Shown here in pieces: positions 17,107 through 27,276 of a stretch of 64,000 nucleotides of DNA (within the stretch, counting starts at the first letter, position 1; each line of letters starts with the position of its first letter). The notes under the pieces are model-generated. The model did no database searches, had not been told where the DNA came from, and saw only the letters and a list, made by a program, of their open reading frames with translations. The stretch spans positions 293,325-357,324 of the forward strand of contig NZ_JAANYN010000001.1 in NCBI RefSeq assembly GCF_011290685.1. The letters are read 5' to 3'. The translations under genes and the position numbers were made by a program. The DNA is from Cyclobacterium plantarum (GTDB lineage Bacteria > Bacteroidota > Bacteroidia > Cytophagales > Cyclobacteriaceae).

Positions 17107-19884
17107 TCATTTCATCAGCTGAATGGTCCCTTTTATTTTTCTTTGCCGTTGGCTTTCATCCAGTACATTGAATTGGATGGTCGCCTCATAATAATAGGTA
17201 CCTGAGGGAAGTAAATTGCCCTCGGTGTCTCGTCCATCCCAGTTGATATAAATGTTATTCTCCGCAGCCAGAGTGCTATTGTACTGGTGTACTTTTACAC
17301 CCCATCGGTTGTAAATATTTATGTCCACAGCTTCAACAAACCTCGGGCATTTGTCATAAGGATTGTCAAAAGCCTGAAAGGTTTCATTGATATTGTCTCC
17401 ATCAGGGGTAAATACATTTGGAAGCTCATAATTGGGACAATTATCCACGCAAACGATATTGCTCGGTTCACTTTCGTTGCCCGACCTGTCAATCGCTGTA
17501 ATATAATAACAGCCTTTTAACTCTAACAATCCATCGATCCGGGTATCCGTATTGATGACGGAAACATTGCTTACAAGATTAAAAGTTCCTTCCTCCCCTG
17601 TTTCGGAAAAGTAGATCCGGTAACCATTGAGTTCGGTATCACAATTGCCGGAGAAATCTGGCTCCCAGCTTAGATCATGATAAAAATCACTGAAATTACA
17701 GGGTTTGTCTGCCAGAAAAGCTTCACATTCAGGTCCGTCATAGGTCAATACAGGCGGACAGGGAAGGCGGTCATCATCAGGCCTGGCACAAACCACCTGT
17801 GATTTATTGGCCAAAGGATAAGTTAAAATATCCAGGTTATAATTGCCATTGGTTACAATGTAATAACAATATTCCTTTTCTGTATCCAATGGAATTCCAT
17901 TGTGGCTTCCATCATCCAGATAGACAAATCCCTCCTGGGTAACATTTACTTCAGCAATCAGGCTAAAATTTTCAGTGTCATTTGCCTCCGGGTCAGTCCT
18001 GTTTCTGTAAACCAAATGGGGGAAAGAACTGACTTCATTGTTCCAGGGAACGTTAAAACTCCAATTGAGCTCAATGGCTTCGTTGATAATGGTAGGTTCT
18101 ACCCTAACTGAGGAGGCAATGCTGCTTGTATCAATTTTTTCATCCTCCGAAATCAGGATTACTTTGTAATTATAAACCAGATTTTCTGTGTTCAAATCTG
18201 TATCTGTAAATACCGTATCAGAAGTGGTAATCAGGGAAGTGGTATTGCTCTGGCCCATAAATCCCTGGTTTCGAATCAATTCATAAGAATAAGGCCCTGG
18301 ATAAAGGTCGGTGTCAATATCGTAAGGAGGTGTCCATCTTACAAGCATTTCTCCCGACTCAGGATCAGTATTCTCTACACTTACATTGGTAATGATCGGG
18401 ACATCCACATCTACAGTGATGCAAATTTCTTCAGAAACATAACTTTCTCCACTTCTTGGAGCTGGGAAGGCTGCCACCAATCGGTAACAATAGGTGTTAC
18501 CCGGACTAAGTCCCATATCCTCATTGGTGTCGATGAAACTAATTTCTTCTATATTGGTAGTGCCTACCAATTCATAACCGGGTCTTATACCGGTTTCACA
18601 GGAATCCGGTTCATAGGGATCGCTATTGATCCTACGCCATACCTGCATGTTTTCTGCCCCATTGGAACAGATATACGGGTCCCATTCCAGTTCAGCAGAT
18701 CTTCCCTGTTGCTGCTCAATGGCAAAGGGAACTGGCGGTGGTGCCACTATAGTAATGTTCCAGGTTTGAATATCAACAAGGGAAGGCCCTGATTGGGGTT
18801 GGTCCCGGATACGTACCCTTACCTGATAATTTCTTGCCCGAACATGGTTACATATGGTTTGCCATTCAAAGTTGATGATTCCGGGAGAAGGCTGGAAAAT
18901 GGATTCAGGATTATAAGCAGCAGGAGAAGAGGTGATTTCAATAGGGTCACCAAACACTTCGATCATGATAGGATCTCCATCCGGATCAAAGCCTTGAAAT
19001 ATCTCGGTAATATTGGTTCCGGCCTCTACACAAATATCATCTGGCATGATTAATTCGGGCCTTCGGTTATCGGTATTTTCTATTATGATCTGCATATCCC
19101 TCAATACGTATCCTATGCGGACCCATTCTCCTGCAACAAACCGCCACTCCTCTATCCGAAAGGCCACATTGTACTGACCTGCAATGCCTGGTGCGTCCCA
19201 GACTAAATCTCCGGTCACCGGATCAAGTTCAAGAAACGGGGGAGTCGTGCCATCCTGCCTGGTGAAACTGAATTCCCCGGAAGCCGGGCTTCTGTAGTTG
19301 TTTACTTCCCTTTGAAAAGCTTGTTTTGGGACATCCAGCACATAAGCCAAGCTGTCTCCATCCGGATCGTAAGCTCCGGGATTATGGATATAGGTTTGGT
19401 TCACAGCCCCATTGTCCACAGGAGCGATGGTCAGTATGGGAGAATTATTGACTCCCAAAAAAGGATCAATTCTGATCATCGTTTCAATGTAAAACGGCGT
19501 ATCCACCGATTGATCCATGTTTAAGGTATTGGCATTCCGGTTGAACTCCATAAAACGAATGGTGTAATTACCAGGTCCCTGATAGGTATGCGTAATCACG
19601 AAAATATTCTTTTCTATGTTGTCGCCGAGACTTTCTGTTACATTAAAATCACTTTCAGTATTTAAGACTTCTTTTCGGCCATCTCCAAAATCAATTTCCC
19701 CAGGACCAAATATTACCGTGGAACGGGTATCTGTATATCCCACCACAGTAATTTTATACGTTAAGGTTTGAGTAGAAATTCTTTCAGCAATAATCTCCCC
19801 GGCTCTGATGTGGGTAGCCCAGGTGGTAGAAATTGAGGCGATCATTATGCCGAGTAACCCCAAAAGAAAATAACAGTATTTCAT
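17107..19884 (-). CDS. Large secreted protein with gliding-motility-associated C-terminal (T9SS type B sorting) domain
   Basis: With the ATG at 19884 the product has 925 residues and begins with a signal peptide (MKYCYFLLGLLG...STTWA). The body is a string of beta-sandwich repeats: early Asp-rich segments such as YDPDGDSLAYVLDVP, and mid-protein stretches resembling fibronectin type III domains (MLVRWTPPYD, ELNWSFNVPW). It ends with the CHU_C module: NVFTPDGDNINETFQ, INIYNRWGVKVHQ, NWDGRDTEGNLLPSGTYYY and a final KGTIQLMK, the type B sorting signal for the type IX system and surface attachment. Role is likely surface adhesion or gliding. An upstream in-frame ATG at 19926 gives a non-signal N-terminus and was not chosen. 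Flanked by two copies of the 60-bp repeat. Confidence 0.9.
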   Translation of the reverse strand: MKYCYFLLGLLGIMIASISTTWATHIRAGEIIAERISTQTLTYKITVVGYTDTRSTVIFGPGEIDFGDGRKEVLNTESDFNVTESLGDNIEKNIFVITHTYQGPGNYTIRFMEFNRNANTLNMDQSVDTPFYIETMIRIDPFLGVNNSPILTIAPVDNGAVNQTYIHNPGAYDPDGDSLAYVLDVPKQAFQREVNNYRSPASGEFSFTRQDGTTPPFLELDPVTGDLVWDAPGIAGQYNVAFRIEEWRFVAGEWVRIGYVLRDMQIIIENTDNRRPELIMPDDICVEAGTNITEIFQGFDPDGDPIMIEVFGDPIEITSSPAAYNPESIFQPSPGIINFEWQTICNHVRARNYQVRVRIRDQPQSGPSLVDIQTWNITIVAPPPVPFAIEQQQGRSAELEWDPYICSNGAENMQVWRRINSDPYEPDSCETGIRPGYELVGTTNIEEISFIDTNEDMGLSPGNTYCYRLVAAFPAPRSGESYVSEEICITVDVDVPIITNVSVENTDPESGEMLVRWTPPYDIDTDLYPGPYSYELIRNQGFMGQSNTTSLITTSDTVFTDTDLNTENLVYNYKVILISEDEKIDTSSIASSVRVEPTIINEAIELNWSFNVPWNNEVSSFPHLVYRNRTDPEANDTENFSLIAEVNVTQEGFVYLDDGSHNGIPLDTEKEYCYYIVTNGNYNLDILTYPLANKSQVVCARPDDDRLPCPPVLTYDGPECEAFLADKPCNFSDFYHDLSWEPDFSGNCDTELNGYRIYFSETGEEGTFNLVSNVSVINTDTRIDGLLELKGCYYITAIDRSGNESEPSNIVCVDNCPNYELPNVFTPDGDNINETFQAFDNPYDKCPRFVEAVDINIYNRWGVKVHQYNSTLAAENNIYINWDGRDTEGNLLPSGTYYYEATIQFNVLDESQRQRKIKGTIQLMK

Positions 19885-19957
19885 AAATTTATAATTGTCT
19901 TTTAGCGGCCAAATCTTGTTCCGCAATAAAGGTAAGGATAACCTGTCCCAACCTGCT

Positions 19958-20049
19958 CCGAATCAATTTTCCTGAAATTGATTCGGTAGAACCCGGCATA
20001 TTGCATAATCCTCCCTTTCTGTGTCGCTTGCTCCATGCTTGATTTCAAG
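19958..20049. repeat. Inverted repeat plus copy 2 of the ~60-bp intergenic repeat
   Basis: CCGAATCAATTT (19958-19969) and AAATTGATTCGG (19975-19986) form a 12-bp stem with a 5-nt loop. It is joined to a 60-bp repeat copy (19986-20049) ending CCATGCTTGATTTCAAG, which matches GTCATGCTCGATTTCATG at 31.3 kb. It lies upstream of the secreted protein gene. Confidence 0.55.
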
Positions 20050-20570
20050 TTTCGCATTTATTTCTGCCTTTTGAACTACAATGCGCTCAGAAGGATTTGT
20101 TAAAATTGTAGTCTGCTTTACCCCAATACAACTATGCCTAACAACAAAACGTTTTTGTTTTTTCAATGGTTACCCTAAATTATATCTTTATTAGGAATAT
20201 TTCATTTTCTTTGAAAATTTATTTAAGCAGATAGTTGGAAAGGGAACCTGAATCAGACCTGTTTTCTGTTAACGCTCCTTGCAGCATACTATTTTCTGAT
20301 TGTTTATTTTGTTGGGTAACAGTATCTCAAGAATGGATTTAACTTGTTATACCGTTACTGTTACCTTTTAATTTCACTTTCCGGATGTTTATTGATTTTA
20401 ATGAACAAAGCCCGTGTTGCTTTGGTTAGATTTTTTGAAAAAGAGATACATTTATTTAGAACTATTTAAAATAAGAGCATTGATTATGGTTTGATTGTTT
20501 GCTATTGATTCCAAATGTAAATTTGGCTTTAATAAATAACTTTGATCAAACCATAATAATAAAAAATTAT
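20050..20570. other. Gene-free region and structured leader upstream of sdhCAB
   Basis: No gene was recognised here. The right end holds a 13-bp perfect inverted repeat, ATTATGGTTTGAT (20483-20495) with ATCAAACCATAAT (20545-20557), enclosing a small hairpin CCAAAT-GTAA-ATTTGG (20511-20526). It ends 13 nt before the sdhC ATG, so it would lie in the mRNA leader or be a regulator site. A TACATTTA near 20448 is a weak -7 candidate. Confidence 0.45.
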
Positions 20571-21254
20571 ATGAGTTGGGTATTTAAAACCTTAAATAGT
20601 ACACTGGGCAAAAAATTGTTAATGGCCCTTACGGGATTATTTCTGATTTTGTTTTTAGTGGTCCATTTAGCGGGGAATTTACAATTGCTGATTCCTGATG
20701 GGGGAAAATCCTTCAATATTTACGCTGAAACCATGGCAAGTAATCCGTTGATCAGGATAGTAGGTATTGTGAATTTTGGTTTCATAGCTTTGCACGCAAT
20801 TTATTCCGCCATCCTTACAAGATACAACAAAAAATCCCGCCCGGTGGGCTATGCCGTTACCAAGAGCTCTGCCAACAGCACCTGGAGTTCCAGAAACATG
20901 GGAATTCTTGGGTCTTTAATCTTGATTTTTATCCTGATCCATTTGAGGGGTTTTTGGTATGAATTTAAGTTTGGTGAAATGCCTTATGTCACTTACGATG
21001 GGGTAACCTACAAAGATGGTTTTGCTATCGTTTCGGCAGCATTTGGAAATATTATTTACGTGATCTTTTATGTGTTCAGTATGGCAGTTTTGGCTTTCCA
21101 TCTGTCTCATGGATTTTCCAGCGCATTTCAAACATTGGGTGTAAACCATAAAAAATATACACCTTTTATCCAAAAACTGGGAATAGGCTTTGCCATCATC
21201 GTTCCTGCCTTATTTGCCTTGATACCAATAGTCATGTTTTTACAAAGCAATTAA
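20571..21254 (+). CDS. sdhC: Succinate dehydrogenase cytochrome b subunit (b558 type)
   Basis: Membrane anchor of complex II, which takes electrons from SdhB to menaquinone. The ATG at 20571 gives 227 residues starting MSWVFKTLNSTLGKK. About five membrane helices are visible (near 15-40, 60-80, 110-128, 155-180, 200-222), and the histidines VVHLAGNLQ, FIALHAIYS, LIHLRGFWY and AFHLSHGFSS are the expected heme b ligands and neighbours. One long cytochrome subunit instead of separate C and D subunits is the Bacteroidota/Bacillus/Wolinella arrangement. First gene of sdhCAB, 44 nt before sdhA. Confidence 0.93.
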   Translation: MSWVFKTLNSTLGKKLLMALTGLFLILFLVVHLAGNLQLLIPDGGKSFNIYAETMASNPLIRIVGIVNFGFIALHAIYSAILTRYNKKSRPVGYAVTKSSANSTWSSRNMGILGSLILIFILIHLRGFWYEFKFGEMPYVTYDGVTYKDGFAIVSAAFGNIIYVIFYVFSMAVLAFHLSHGFSSAFQTLGVNHKKYTPFIQKLGIGFAIIVPALFALIPIVMFLQSN

Positions 21255-21298
21255 CTGACTGAAAATAGAAAATAAAGGGAATTTAAATTTGAATATTA

Positions 21299-23233
21299 AT
21301 GAAACTTGATTCAAAAATACCCAGTGGTCCTTTGGCTGAGAAGTGGACCAAGCATAAATTTAATGTAAAATTGGTCAATCCTGCCAATAAAAGAAAATAT
21401 GAAATTATTGTGGTTGGAACCGGCCTTGCGGGGGCCTCTGCTGCTGCTTCACTTGCGGAGTTGGGATACAATGTAAAGGCATTTTGTTTCCAGGACAGTC
21501 CCCGAAGGGCCCATTCCATTGCGGCTCAGGGGGGCATCAATGCAGCAAAAAATTACCAGAATGATGGAGATTCTGTTTTCCGGTTGTTTTATGATACCAT
21601 TAAAGGAGGTGATTATCGGTCCAGAGAAGGTAATGTTTTCAGATTGGCGGAGGTATCGGTAAATATCATCGATCAATGCGTAGCACAGGGAGTTCCTTTT
21701 GCCCGGGAGTATGGCGGTCTATTGGCCAACAGGTCTTTTGGGGGAGCTCAGGTATCCCGGACTTTTTATGCCCGTGGCCAAACCGGACAGCAGTTGTTGC
21801 TCGGTGCTTATTCTGCACTTAGCAGACAGGTAGCAAACGGAAAGGTAAAGTTATATCCCAGGACAGAGATGATGGATGTAGTGGTTGTAGATGGTAAGGC
21901 CAGGGGAATCATTACCCGAAACCTTATCACCGGAGCCATTGAATCACATAGTGCCCATGCGGTATTGCTTTGTACCGGGGGGTATGGGAATGTGTTTTTT
22001 CTTTCTACCAATGCCATGGGTTCCAATGTGACCGCAGCATGGAGGGCACATAAAAAGGGAGCTTTTTTCAGCAACCCCTGCTATACACAGATTCACCCAA
22101 CATGTATTCCTGTTTCCGGAGACCATCAATCAAAACTGACCTTGATGTCGGAGTCTTTAAGAAATGATGGCCGGGTTTGGGTTCCAAAAACCCGGGAAAT
22201 GGCAGAAAAGCTCAGGAAAAAGGAAATTGCACCAAAAGATATTAAAGAAGAAGAACGCGATTATTATCTGGAAACCAAATATCCTTCATTCGGTAACCTT
22301 GTACCCAGGGATGTGGCTTCCAGAAACGCCAAATATGTATGTGATGAAGGCCGGGGTGTAAATGAAACCGGGGAGGCTGTTTTTTTGGATTTTCGGGATG
22401 CCATTAAGAGGGATGGTGAGGATGCTGTAAGGGGTAAGTATGGTAATCTTTTTGATATGTATCAACAAATTACCGGCGAAAATCCTTACCAAACACCAAT
22501 GAAGATTTATCCCGCGGTACATTATACCATGGGGGGGCTTTGGGTAGATTATAACCTGATGACATCTGTTCCCGGACTTTATGCACTTGGTGAGGCTAAT
22601 TTTTCAGATCATGGAGCCAACCGTCTGGGGGCTTCTGCCCTCATGCAGGGTTTGGCTGATGGCTATTTCGTTGCTCCTTATACCGTTGGAGATTATTTGG
22701 CCAATTTACCTTATGAAAAAATTGCCGAAGATCATCCCGAATTTAAAAAAGCAGAGGAAGAAGTAAAAGCAAGGGTAAAACAACTGCTTACCATAAATGG
22801 AGACAAAACAGTTGACCACTTTCACAAAAAGCTGGGAAAGATCATGTGGAATCACTGCGGGATGGCCAGAAATGCAGCAGGCCTTACCAAAGCAAAAGAA
22901 ATGATACGGTCACTGAAGGAAGAATTCTGGTCCAATGTAAAAGTGCTGGGGACCGGAGAAGAGTTAAACTTATCCCTTGAAAAAGCGCATAGGGTAGCTG
23001 ACTTTCTGGAGTTGGGCGAGTTGATGATTGATGATGCCTTACACCGAAATGAGTCCTGTGGAGGTCATTTCCGGGATGAATACCAGACACCTGAAGGCGA
23101 AGCTTTGCGGGATGATGAAAATTTTGCATATGTAGCTGCCTGGGAATACCAGGGAGATGGTAAAGATGAAGTTTTGCACAAAGAAGAGCTGGTATTTGAA
23201 AATGTCAAACTAACCCAAAGAAGCTACAAATAA
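21299..23233 (+). CDS. sdhA: Succinate dehydrogenase/fumarate reductase flavoprotein subunit
   Basis: Catalytic subunit of complex II, oxidising succinate to fumarate. The 644-residue protein has an FAD dinucleotide fold [20 protein letters not shown] (about 36-55), the covalent FAD histidine H72 in [15 protein letters not shown], the active-site HPT segment ([11 protein letters not shown]), and the C-terminal [21 protein letters not shown] region where a substrate-binding Arg/His lies. Its length fits the longer epsilon-proteobacteria/Bacteroidota type. It is 27 nt before sdhB. Whether it runs mainly as dehydrogenase or reductase cannot be told from sequence; an aerobic marine lifestyle suggests dehydrogenase. 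Confidence 0.96.
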   Translation: MKLDSKIPSGPLAEKWTKHKFNVKLVNPANKRKYEIIVVGTGLAGASAAASLAELGYNVKAFCFQDSPRRAHSIAAQGGINAAKNYQNDGDSVFRLFYDTIKGGDYRSREGNVFRLAEVSVNIIDQCVAQGVPFAREYGGLLANRSFGGAQVSRTFYARGQTGQQLLLGAYSALSRQVANGKVKLYPRTEMMDVVVVDGKARGIITRNLITGAIESHSAHAVLLCTGGYGNVFFLSTNAMGSNVTAAWRAHKKGAFFSNPCYTQIHPTCIPVSGDHQSKLTLMSESLRNDGRVWVPKTREMAEKLRKKEIAPKDIKEEERDYYLETKYPSFGNLVPRDVASRNAKYVCDEGRGVNETGEAVFLDFRDAIKRDGEDAVRGKYGNLFDMYQQITGENPYQTPMKIYPAVHYTMGGLWVDYNLMTSVPGLYALGEANFSDHGANRLGASALMQGLADGYFVAPYTVGDYLANLPYEKIAEDHPEFKKAEEEVKARVKQLLTINGDKTVDHFHKKLGKIMWNHCGMARNAAGLTKAKEMIRSLKEEFWSNVKVLGTGEELNLSLEKAHRVADFLELGELMIDDALHRNESCGGHFRDEYQTPEGEALRDDENFAYVAAWEYQGDGKDEVLHKEELVFENVKLTQRSYK

Positions 23234-23260
23234 TTGATTGTAACCTAAAATTCATAAAAA

Positions 23261-24010
23261 ATGAACCTTACTTTAAAAGTTTGGAGACAAAGAAATCCAT
23301 CTGAAAAGGGTGGTTTTAAAACATATAAAATTAGTGGGATTTCTGCTGACATGTCTTTTTTGGAAATGTTGGATGTGCTGAATGAGGATCTTTCCGACAA
23401 AGGTGAAGATCCGGTACATTTCGACCATGACTGTCGTGAGGGTATTTGCGGAATGTGCTCCCTTTATATCAACGGACAGCCCCATGGACCCCATCAAACG
23501 ACCACATGCCAGTTACACATGCGGTCTTTTAAGGATGGAGACACCATCACCATCGAACCCTGGCGTGCCAATGCCTTTCCCATTGTAAAGGATTTGGTCG
23601 TAGACAGAAGTTCATTTGACCGGATCATCCAGTCAGGAGGATATGTGTCAGTCAATACAGGGGGCGTTCCTGATGCCAATGAAATACCCATACCTAAAGT
23701 GATAGCTGACGAATCCTTTGATGCCGCAACCTGCATTGGTTGTGGAGCCTGCGTGGCTGCCTGCAAAAATGCCTCTGCCATGTTGTTTGTATCAGCAAAA
23801 ATTTCTCAGTTGGCTTTATTGCCACAGGGTAAAGTGGAGAAAAGAGAAAGAGCAGAGAAAATGGTTGCCCAAATGGACAAAGAGGGTTTTGGCGCATGTA
23901 CCAATACCGGAGCATGTTCCGCTGAATGTCCGAAAGAAATCAAACTGAGCAACATCGCGAGGATGAACAGGGAATATTTCTCAGCATCTCTGAGCACGGA
24001 GAATGTCTGA
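23261..24010 (+). CDS. sdhB: Succinate dehydrogenase/fumarate reductase iron-sulfur subunit
   Basis: Carries electrons from FAD to the cytochrome through three Fe-S clusters. The 249-residue protein shows the [2Fe-2S] ligands in [16 protein letters not shown] and a later Cys in TTTCQLH, the first ferredoxin set [15 protein letters not shown] and the second [16 protein letters not shown]. Start ATG at 23261 gives [11 protein letters not shown], typical of the family. Last gene of sdhCAB, followed 18 nt later by a strong terminator. Confidence 0.96.
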   Translation: MNLTLKVWRQRNPSEKGGFKTYKISGISADMSFLEMLDVLNEDLSDKGEDPVHFDHDCREGICGMCSLYINGQPHGPHQTTTCQLHMRSFKDGDTITIEPWRANAFPIVKDLVVDRSSFDRIIQSGGYVSVNTGGVPDANEIPIPKVIADESFDAATCIGCGACVAACKNASAMLFVSAKISQLALLPQGKVEKRERAEKMVAQMDKEGFGACTNTGACSAECPKEIKLSNIARMNREYFSASLSTENV

Positions 24011-24028
24011 AAACTCAATAAATACTTT

Positions 24029-24056
24029 AAAAGACCGGAATTCCGGTCTTTTTTTT
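24029..24056 (+). terminator. Rho-independent terminator of sdhCAB
   Basis: AAAAGACCGG (24029-24038), loop AATT, CCGGTCTTTT (24043-24052), then more T residues to 24056. The perfect 10-bp stem with a T-run lies 19 nt past the sdhB stop. Confidence 0.9.
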
Positions 24057-24170
24057 ATCCCATTCTGAGTGTGTCCAGCCTTTTTCCTAGCTATCATTTT
24101 GCTCAGGATTAGGATTTTTAAAATTTTATTGTTTTCATAAGAAGCAATTTATAGACCTAACCAAAGAAAA

Positions 24171-25580
24171 ATGTCTTATATAGATTTATCTATTTTCATA
24201 GTTTACATGATTTTGATGCTCGGGGTAGGGTTTTATTTCATGAGGAAAAATTCCGGACAAGATGACTATTACGTAGGCGGTAGAAACATAGGAAGTTGGC
24301 ACATAGGACTTTCTGTAGTAGCCACAGATGTTGGTGGAGGTTTTTCTGTAGGGCTGGGCGGATTAGGTTTTTTGATGGGTTTGTCCGGCAGTTGGATGTT
24401 GTTTACCGGACTGTTGGGCGCATGGATGGCTGCCGTGTTGCTCATTCCAAGGGTTAGATCCAACCCGGACTTTGAAAAATTTTATACCCTACCACAGATT
24501 TTTCAACACATTTTTGACAGGAAGGTGGGAATTCTGGCTGCGGTCATTTGTTTTGTCGGCTACCTTGGATTCACCTCTTCTCAGCTTTTGGCGGGCGCCA
24601 AATTAGCGGCAGGGACTTTCAAACCACTGGATCTCAATGTAGCTCTTTTGATCATGGGAATTATTGCTGTGGTCTATACTGTCTTGGGAGGACTAAAGGC
24701 CGTCATTTATACCGATACGGTTCAATGGATTGTCCTTATGGCTGGGTTTATTTTTATTGGTCTTCCGGTTTCTTATTTTCATGTTGGAGGTTGGGAAGCC
24801 ATTAGAGAAACATTGCCGGCTGAATATTTTTCCCTGGCCAATCTGCGTTGGCAAGACCTGGCCAATTGGGGGATTACGATTTTACCCATTTGGTTTGTGG
24901 GAATGACTTTGTATCAACGGATTTTTGCCAGTACAGATGTCAAATCTGCTAAAAAGGCCTGGTTTATTGCCGGATTATTCGAGTGGCCCATCATGGCCTT
25001 CATGGGTGTCTCATTAGGACTTTTGGCCAAGGTTGCATTTGAGCAGGGGCTTATTGCAGTCAGTCAGGACGACCTGGATCCAGAGATGGGGCTTCCCATA
25101 TTATTGAGCACTGTATTGCCACCAGGAATCATGGGTTTGATGATGTCTGCTTATTTTTCCGCAGTGCTGTCTACTGCTGATTCCTGTCTGATGGCAGCTT
25201 CCGGAAACCTCACCACGGATATATTCGGGAGATACCTGAAAACAAAAAATGACGGCTTTGTCATGCGAATGAGTCAGTTATTTACCTTAATTATTGGTGC
25301 GTTGGCCCTGGTCATTGCCATTCAAATGACAAATGTTTTGGAATTGATGTTGTATTCCTATGCTTTTATGGTGTCAGGCTTACTGGTACCCATCATAGCA
25401 GGACTTTTCTGGAATATGCGGTCCCCTGTGGCTGCCATGGCCTCAATGATCATCGGGGGAGGCATCACTGCCGGGCTATCCATGTTTGACCTGAACCTGC
25501 CATTTGGTCTGGATCCCAACTTTTTCGGGGTTTTTTCATCTTTAGCAGTGTTTTTGCTTGTTTATAAGCTACGAAAGTAA
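24171..25580 (+). CDS. Sodium:solute symporter (SSS/SLC5 family)
   Basis: A 469-residue inner-membrane transporter with about 13 hydrophobic helices. The start (MSYIDLSIFIVYMILMLGVGFYFMRKNSGQDDYYVGGRNIGSWHIGLSVVATDVGGG) is the classic SSS N-terminus with the GGR motif and the following helix that holds Na+ ligands. Helix 8 region SAYFSAVLSTADSCLMAASGN carries the S-T-x-D-S motif of the Na2 site. The substrate is unknown; the family includes proline, pantothenate, sugars and others. It is 31 nt upstream of a GNAT gene and then an amino-acid racemase, so an amino acid or derivative is a reasonable guess. Confidence 0.88.
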   Translation: MSYIDLSIFIVYMILMLGVGFYFMRKNSGQDDYYVGGRNIGSWHIGLSVVATDVGGGFSVGLGGLGFLMGLSGSWMLFTGLLGAWMAAVLLIPRVRSNPDFEKFYTLPQIFQHIFDRKVGILAAVICFVGYLGFTSSQLLAGAKLAAGTFKPLDLNVALLIMGIIAVVYTVLGGLKAVIYTDTVQWIVLMAGFIFIGLPVSYFHVGGWEAIRETLPAEYFSLANLRWQDLANWGITILPIWFVGMTLYQRIFASTDVKSAKKAWFIAGLFEWPIMAFMGVSLGLLAKVAFEQGLIAVSQDDLDPEMGLPILLSTVLPPGIMGLMMSAYFSAVLSTADSCLMAASGNLTTDIFGRYLKTKNDGFVMRMSQLFTLIIGALALVIAIQMTNVLELMLYSYAFMVSGLLVPIIAGLFWNMRSPVAAMASMIIGGGITAGLSMFDLNLPFGLDPNFFGVFSSLAVFLLVYKLRK

Positions 25581-25611
25581 GTTACATATTAAATAACAAA
25601 ATATAAGGTAA

Positions 25612-26052
25612 ATGTCTACTATTGAAACACTTTCAGCAATTGATAATGCCACCTATTTACAAAAAAACGAAATAGCTGATTTTTTATTCCAACATTTGGA
25701 TCAATACGGCGATCCTAAGACGCATATCATGCGTTGCCTGGATTACGCCCTGGACCAGGCCGGGGATAAAGGGGGATTCGTCGTGATGGCCAGAGAAGAG
25801 GGCAAGATCGTTGGGACTGTAGTCGTAAATAAAACCGGAATGTCGGGCTATATTCCTGAAAATATCCTCGTTTACATAGCTGTTGATGCTTCTCAGAGGG
25901 GGAAAGGATTAGGAAAAAAATTGATGCAAACAGCAATAGATATGGCTCATGGTGACATCGCTTTACATGTTGAGCCGGATAATCCCGCTAAATTTCTTTA
26001 TGAGAAACTGGGGTTTACAAACAAATATCTTGAAATGAGACTAAAAAAATAA
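25612..26052 (+). CDS. GNAT family N-acetyltransferase
   Basis: A 146-residue GNAT enzyme. The acetyl-CoA pyrophosphate loop QRGKGLGKKLM (about 97-107) follows the strand ILVYIAVDAS, and the C-terminal NPAKFLYEKLGFTNKYLEMRLKK is the usual end of the fold. The substrate cannot be read from sequence. One nucleotide separates its stop from the start of the racemase gene, and the SSS transporter gene precedes it by 31 nt, so the three very probably form an operon handling one imported compound. The small size and internal start MSTIETLSAIDN show no export signal. Confidence 0.85.
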   Translation: MSTIETLSAIDNATYLQKNEIADFLFQHLDQYGDPKTHIMRCLDYALDQAGDKGGFVVMAREEGKIVGTVVVNKTGMSGYIPENILVYIAVDASQRGKGLGKKLMQTAIDMAHGDIALHVEPDNPAKFLYEKLGFTNKYLEMRLKK

Positions 26053-26053
26053 A

Positions 26054-27124
26054 ATGGCGTTTCTAAACCTATATCGTGATAAGCTAAGGGAAAACTTCGA
26101 ATTTTTGAAAAAAGAATTCGATGATAATGATGTGTCCTGGGGAGTGGTTTCTAAAATTCTCTGCGGTAATAGAAAATATATCAAAGAGTTGATTGATATG
26201 GGGGCCGATGAGATTCATGACTCCCGGATCAGTAATCTTGCAAAGGTGAAGGAAATAAATCCCAGTGTTCAAACGGTTTATATCAAACCTCCTTCCAAGA
26301 GGAATATTTCGGATATGGTTCGGTACGCTGATGTAAGTCTGAACAGCGAATTGAATACCATACGGTGGATCAGTGAAGAAGCAGTCAAACAGGATAAAAA
26401 ACACAAAATAATCATTATGGTAGAGACGGGCGACCTCAGGGAGGGTGTCATGGGTGACCATTTGATTGATTTTTATGCCAAGGTTTTTGACCTGCCAAAT
26501 CTTGAAGTAATCGGATTGGGTACCAATCTCAATTGTTTGAATGGGGTGATGCCTTCAGCAGACAAACTTATTCAACTTTCTCTTTACAAACAGATCATAG
26601 AACTAAAATTCAATAAGAAAATCCCCTGGGTATCAGCAGGTACTTCCGTGACAATTCCACTGATGCTGCACCAACAGCTCCCCAAAGGCGTCAATCACTT
26701 CAGGGTAGGTGAGACATTGTATTTTGGAGCAGACCTATTTGAGGAAAAGACCATTGAAGGGATGAATCCGAATGTTTTTGAATTGTTTACAGAGATCATT
26801 GAAATGCAGGAAAAACCCCTGCTTCCTACAGGAAGCCTGGCCACAAATCCGCAGGGAGAGGTGGCAGAGATAGATGAATCTTTGTATGGAAAATCTTCCT
26901 TTCGAGCCATTTTGGACCTGGGATTATTGGATGTAGATCCCAAATACCTGATTGCAGGAGATGGGGATTTTGAGATACTGGGAGCCAGTTCAGATATGCT
27001 GATCATCAATCTGGGGGAAAACCCGAAAAATTACAAGGTGGGAGACCTGATCAAATTTCACCTTAAATACATGGGGGCTTTGGCCATACTAAATTCCAGT
27101 TATATAGAAAAAAGGGTAGTGTAA
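26054..27124 (+). CDS. PLP-dependent alanine/ornithine racemase-family protein
   Basis: A 356-residue fold-type III PLP enzyme, like ornithine racemase and its relatives. The PLP lysine is in WGVVSKILCGN (about K35), followed by the MGADEIHDSRISN segment of the alanine racemase N-terminal barrel. VETGDLREGVM and AGTSVTIPLM match family barrel strands, and HFRVGETLYFG marks the phosphate-binding region. The C-terminal beta domain of classical alanine racemase is shortened. It is translationally linked to the GNAT gene (1 nt gap). Inferred role: converting a D- or L-amino acid before or after N-acetylation. The substrate is unknown. Confidence 0.8.
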   Translation: MAFLNLYRDKLRENFEFLKKEFDDNDVSWGVVSKILCGNRKYIKELIDMGADEIHDSRISNLAKVKEINPSVQTVYIKPPSKRNISDMVRYADVSLNSELNTIRWISEEAVKQDKKHKIIIMVETGDLREGVMGDHLIDFYAKVFDLPNLEVIGLGTNLNCLNGVMPSADKLIQLSLYKQIIELKFNKKIPWVSAGTSVTIPLMLHQQLPKGVNHFRVGETLYFGADLFEEKTIEGMNPNVFELFTEIIEMQEKPLLPTGSLATNPQGEVAEIDESLYGKSSFRAILDLGLLDVDPKYLIAGDGDFEILGASSDMLIINLGENPKNYKVGDLIKFHLKYMGALAILNSSYIEKRVV

Positions 27125-27276
27125 TTCCTGAAAAATCCTGGGCAATTGCCAATTAAACTTTTAAATTTATGTATTCAGCTCATTTTTAGAGGTTTGAATG
27201 TGGATTCAGTGAACTAGCGATTTTTGGCATCAAATTGGTAACCTGTAGTAAGTGATTAACCAACTTATTATTTACC

